Position numbers and translations under genes: made by a program. This document shows positions 59,826-64,000 of a stretch of 64,000 bases of DNA, piece after piece. Position 1 is the stretch's first letter. Each line of letters starts with the position of its first letter. Origin of the DNA: Sipunculus nudus (lineage: Eukaryota > Annelida > Sipuncula > Golfingiida > Sipunculidae); contig CM049316.1 in the NCBI GenBank assembly GCA_026874595.1, positions 2,358,001 through 2,422,000 on the forward strand, given 5' to 3'. The notes below the pieces were generated by a model, which worked only from the letters and a program-made list of their open reading frames with translations, was not told the DNA's origin and did no database searches.

Positions 59826-62800
59826 AGCTCAGCTGACTATAAGTCATCTGAGCTATAGTCATGGTCCATTGTCCGTCGTCCGTCCGTCTGTCTGTCCATC
59901 CGTCCGTCAGTCTGTCTGTCTGTCCGTCTGGATGTCCGTCTGTAAGACTGGCACATTTGGACACCGTTGGACCTACGAATCTGAATTTCGGCATACAGTT
60001 AGATGTCCCCATAATCTCCTACCATGCCAAAAATTGGGTCAATAGGACTTCGTTCCTTTGAGATATTAAGGAAAACCTCAATTTTTTATTAGAAATCTAT
60101 TTTTACACTTCAGGACTGCCTAATATCAAAACCACTCATCTGGTTTTCTTCATATTTACCATAAATATTCCTCTATATAGTTCCTATGTACATGCCAGAT
60201 ATTAAGTCAGTATTATATAATTTAAAAAAGTTATTGGCCCAAACATAATGCACTTTGTAAAAAAATCAGGAAGATATTTTGTCACTTAAGACCCAAAGTG
60301 TTAAAGGTAGGGACTTTTTTCCAGTAATACAACTTTAAATAATCAAAATTTAATTGTATACCAAAAATAAGATCAAAATCTGTTAAATTTTTTTAAATAT
60401 TGGCAAAAAATATAAAATTGGTACCTTAAATTTTGCCCAACTTTGGCCATGGCACGTTTTTTTCCTGTAAGTACTGTGGATTTAATTTTCACACCATGTA
60501 TACATAAGGATTTAATCTGTTAAAATCTGAAATTTGAAAATAAAAGCTGCAAAATTAGGCTAGTTATTGAATTTTTTTGGAGGCTCTTGTTGTATTCCCT
60601 TACATTGTCAAGCAGTCCACTTTGATGACTGTAGGTCATTCAGTGCACATCTCTATGCTCCCCAGGCTGTTGACATAATTTTAGATGTCCCAAAAATCTC
60701 CTACCATACCGAAAATTGGGTCATTAGGACTTTGTTCCTTCGAGATATTAAGGAAAAAAACTCCGTTTTCCATAAAAAAAAGCCATTGTTACACTTCAAG
60801 GCTGCCTTATATCAAAACCACTGATCTGTTTTTGATCGTATTTAGTATTCACATTCTTTTATACATTTTCTATGAACATAACAAAAATTAGGTCAGTATT
60901 GAGTATTATTTTGAAGTTATGGGCCAAAACATAATGCAATTTTTTAAAAAATCAGGAAATATATTTACTCACATGAGAATTGCTGAACCTAGAGACCTTT
61001 TTTCAGGAATATAACTTTATTTAATCAAAATTCAATTGTTTACCCAAAATTAGATCTGAATTTTGCAAATTTTTTAAGTTATTAGCATAAATAAAAAACA
61101 ATACCTTAAATTTTGTCCAACTTTGGCACTGTTGATTTAATTTTCCCAGCATATATGCATAAGGATTTAATCTTTTAAAATCTGAACTTTCAAAAGAAAT
61201 TGATTGGAATGAATAGCTTTTATTCATGTTTTCACACACCATGTCAAGTGTTGTTTACATCTAGCCCACCTAGTAATACAGCCTTCACTTGCATTATGTA
61301 ACCCACCCCAGGCAGCTTACCTTGGCCCAGCTTGGCCACTACTAGCAGGCTTCCCCAAGCCAAGCCAAAAGAAGTATACGCTCATCGAGCAGCTACAGGT
61401 TGCTGCGGTCAAGACCTCAGCCCTGTGCGCTCCTTAAGCACGTTCTTTGAGCCAACAGTCGCAGTGCCACGCCAAGCCAAGCAAGGAGCCATAGGGGGCG
61501 CCCTCTTCCTGTCAGGGTTGAAGTCCTTGTTAGAAAGCTACAGCACCCACTGCCACAAAGCCCGAAGCAACCCGCATTCCCTCTACCGATCCCACAGCGG
61601 AGACCCAGCCATGCCATTCGAGAGCTGAACTCGATCATTGTGAATGACTTTACTTCGAGACGCAAAGCCCTTTTACTTGCGTTTTCGGTCATTTGGACCG
61701 TTTTAACCAGTTTCCCAGTTATGCAAGTTAACAAGTTTTTTCGTCATCGGCATAGCAGGCTTCCCCTCGCCCTGCACTCATCCCCCCCCCAGCTGGTGCA
61801 TAAACTAGATGAATGTTATAATTTTTCTGTATTTTATTTTATTCTTGGACATGCTACATTTTAGATTTTGTATTGAACCACCAGGGTTACAATGATTAAA
61901 GTGTACATTTAATTGTGTCCACAAAGTGGTGTATTGCTGTGAAAGTCTGGATGTTCATGAGATAAGTAATTCCTTACTTCAGAAGAGTAAAAACTTCACC
62001 AGGTGTGAAATTGACTATTAATTCCAGTAATTAATTAAAACTGGGATAGTAATTAGCACAATGATATTGTTTGTCCCTCATTTAACCAACAGTGTGTATA
62101 CTTTATTTGAGATGTTTTATTTTGTCAAATTTACTTTTATTTTATTTTGGTGAATAAAATTAAGCATGTCCTGAAAACTCCAATATGCAAAACTTTTTAA
62201 TAGTGATTCAAGGAATATTCTTGTAGATGCCATGTTGTGGCATTATTTTCTTTTAAAATCAGTTAAAACATTTATGATTTAAAAATAATAAAATATATGT
62301 GTATGCATAATATGACCCAATGTTTTTTACTCTGTATATATAATGATTGCAACTTTTGCAACAATTCTAATATTTTAACTTATATTTTCAGGTTTTTTAA
62401 TTAAAAATTTATAAACCTGTAAATAAAAAAATGATACAGATAAAAACTTCTTAATGGAAAAAGTGGATCTGCTTTAAAAAAATAGGATTATATATAAACT
62501 TAAATGCATTATTCTCTTGAAAGTGAAATAAAGGTATTAGTCCATTCTGTCCACTTGCCTGTCCATCTGTAAATTTTCGTATGCAACACAGTATCTCAAA
62601 ACTTTTACTGGTTTTCTTCATGACAGTCTTGTCAGAGTATTAGTTTGCAATCATATATTTAGAACTTTACTATAACCAAGTAGGAGGGCCCCTTTCCTCT
62701 TAGCTTTTCATATTCTTATATAAATGAAAAACATTACAATAGAATATTTCTACATCCACCTTCGTGCTGCCCTCACTTTTCCCTTCTCCGAACCCCATCC

Positions 62801-63391
62801 CAAAGTCAGCCTCAGTAAGCAAGAACAAGATGAATCAGATATATTCATACTTTAATATTTTGTATAACTATACGTCCATAGGTACCTATGTACATGCCAG
62901 AAATTATGTCAATATTGTGTAATATGTAGACATAGTGGGCATCACAATAATGTACCTTGTCAAGACTAAAGAGATATTGTGTCATACAGTCACATATTCA
63001 TAAATCACTTCATCAGCATAGTTAATCATAACATCATATCTGTCAAATTGAACGCTTGCAGACTACCATACACTTTAGATCCTTCAACAAATAGCCTTAT
63101 CATCTACTACTGCTTATTACTGCTGTCATTGCATTCATATTTGCTCAAATATATCACAATTTTCAACCCCTCCTAAATAAATAAAAAATAAACCACTTTA
63201 TTTGACTCTATTAATCCATCAGTCAGGTATTTTCATTTATCATTTACTCACATATTACATTACATTCCTTTATAATAGCCCAACATGTACATAATATTCA
63301 TAAGCTTTATCGACTCGATATAGTATCACTGTGGAGAAACATTTATAGTCCAATCACGATCAGCTGAGCGCCGTGACCCATGGGTCCCTTG
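59826..63391 (+). mobile_element. Family B hairpin-ended element nested in the Helitron-like element
   Basis: Starts after a T run with AGCTCAGCTGACT...AGTCATCTGAGCT and a GTCCGTC-rich tract. It ends CAGCTGAGCGCCGTGACCCATGGGTCCCTTG before TTTT. The host unit CAGACTTTTTT...CACAATGCCTGCAG is cut between its T run and the following bases, showing insertion in a T run. Two internal units with a period of about 680 bp are marked by ATCTCCTACCAT at 60014 and 60696. The segment 62497-62745 matches 1690-1945. No transposase or Rep coding. Confidence 0.75.
61290..61800. other. GC-rich island of unknown origin inside the family B element
   Basis: Roughly 500 bp of distinctly higher GC than the surrounding AT-rich intron, with repeated CCAAGCCAAG motifs (61360, 61470). 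Open frames on both strands here (98 and 105 codons) reflect composition and resemble no family I know. It may be a captured sequence, since Helitron-type elements can pick up host DNA. Confidence 0.4.
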
Positions 63392-64000
63392 TTTTCACAA
63401 TGCCTGCAGATATTGGCCTGATTTTTGGTGCGTGGGCAGATAATGACCAGTTACAGATCGAGTTCATGTTTTGTCCCAGTTGACCTACTTTTTGACTGTT
63501 TGACGGTGCCCTCACATAGAAAATTCATAGAAAATATAAATTTTCATGACAAGTGCACATGTACGGACTTTTTTTCGCAATGACTGCGGATACGGGCCTG
63601 ATTTTTGGTGTGTGGGCAGATAATGACCATCTACAGATCAAGTTCTTGTTTTGTCCCAGTTGACCTACTTTTGACCTTGACTGCTCCTGAATATAGAAAG
63701 TTTCATGAAATATAGAAATTTTCATAACAAATGCATATGTACAGACTTTTTTCCGCAATGCCTGCAGATACCATTCTGATTTTTTATGTGTGGGCAGATA
63801 ATGACCAGTTACAGATCGAGTTCGCGTTTCATCCCTGTTGACCTACTTTCCACCATACGACACCTCCTGAACTTAAAAAATTTTACAAAATTTAACAAAT
63901 ATTTCTAATTTGCCCCAGGCGGGGGCATTCATGTCGTTCCGACACATCTAGTTTAGGTTTATTTTGCTTGAGGCAACTTCTTCCAGTTTCTTTACCCTCA

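Larger units (their letters stand above)
59175..63951 (+). mobile_element. Helitron-like element with tandem units, split by a family B insertion
   Basis: The left part has a hairpin of ATGCCCCTGCCAC / GTGGCCGGGGCAT at 59185-59213, then a GTCCGTCCTTCCGTC tract and units of about 170-190 bp starting CGGACTTTTTTTCGCA (59273, 59446, 59622). The right part resumes with the same units (63396, 63567, 63743) and ends GCCCCAGGCGGGGGCAT, a hairpin TGTCG-TTC-CGACA (63932-63944), then CATCTAG|T. The 3' end is canonical Helitron. The exact 5' end is uncertain: A|TC at 59175 or the hairpin base at about 59185. It sits nine bases after the GTTAGT donor of CEP70. Confidence 0.78.

Noticed and set aside
59423-60061. 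Open frames repeating SYRSSS...PVDLLLIVLRLLNLENF
   Set aside because: They come from tandem units of a non-coding Helitron-like element.
61332-61734. Overlapping 98- and 105-codon frames on opposite strands
   Set aside because: They are explained by the GC-rich composition of the block. Cys/Gly/Leu-rich translation without a known domain.

Overview
The window is AT-rich, intron-rich animal nuclear DNA. Its gene content and repeat landscape suggest a lophotrochozoan, most likely a mollusc and perhaps a bivalve. The genes are a metazoan-type glucose-6-phosphate isomerase, an intronless-CDS Toll-like receptor with a single LRRCT, and a spliced CEP70. The repeats are dispersed elements with hairpin termini and internal tandem units of the kind abundant in mollusc genomes. 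The species cannot be named by eye. No bacterial or viral gene set, CRISPR array or intact tRNA gene was seen.

Layout. 1-5275: the 3' end of a glucose-6-phosphate isomerase gene (+), with two coding exons, a long 3' UTR and an AATAAA signal. The preceding intron is full of repeat fragments, including a retroelement-type endonuclease remnant. 5276-20087: gene-poor DNA with a nested Helitron-like element (13457-15842), a TA-flanked pogo/Tigger-like non-autonomous element (17238-18406), and two promoter or first-exon candidates. 20088-22687: one large exon encoding a complete 862-aa Toll-like receptor (+). 26132-32800: a transposon nest on the minus strand. A decayed CR1/Jockey-type LINE holds a young L1/Tx1-like LINE with identical 91-bp target duplications, a tRNA-derived SINE, and a 526-bp MITE whose empty site survives in a duplicated copy next door. 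34870-38638: a Merlin-type DNA transposon with a broken ISXO2-like transposase. 38700-43000: tandem-unit repeat families. 44376-46435: a 2-kb element with perfect terminal inverted repeats, lying just upstream of the last gene. 46721 to beyond 64000: CEP70 (+), with 14 coding exons recognised by protein similarity and consistent splice phases. Its C-terminal part lies off the right edge.

The three host genes have unrelated jobs (glycolysis, innate recognition, centrosome), all point rightwards, and show no sign of working as a unit. The most unusual features lie in introns. In CEP70, a minisatellite of about 30 units (49498-51392) ends exactly at a coding exon, and each unit carries a joined acceptor-donor motif that resembles a recursive splice site. 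The last CEP70 intron is interrupted nine bases after its donor by a Helitron-like element into which another hairpin element has inserted. Several dispersed families here end in a hairpin plus CTAG at A|T targets, as canonical Helitrons do. The most abundant family instead inserts in T runs and may be Helentron-related.
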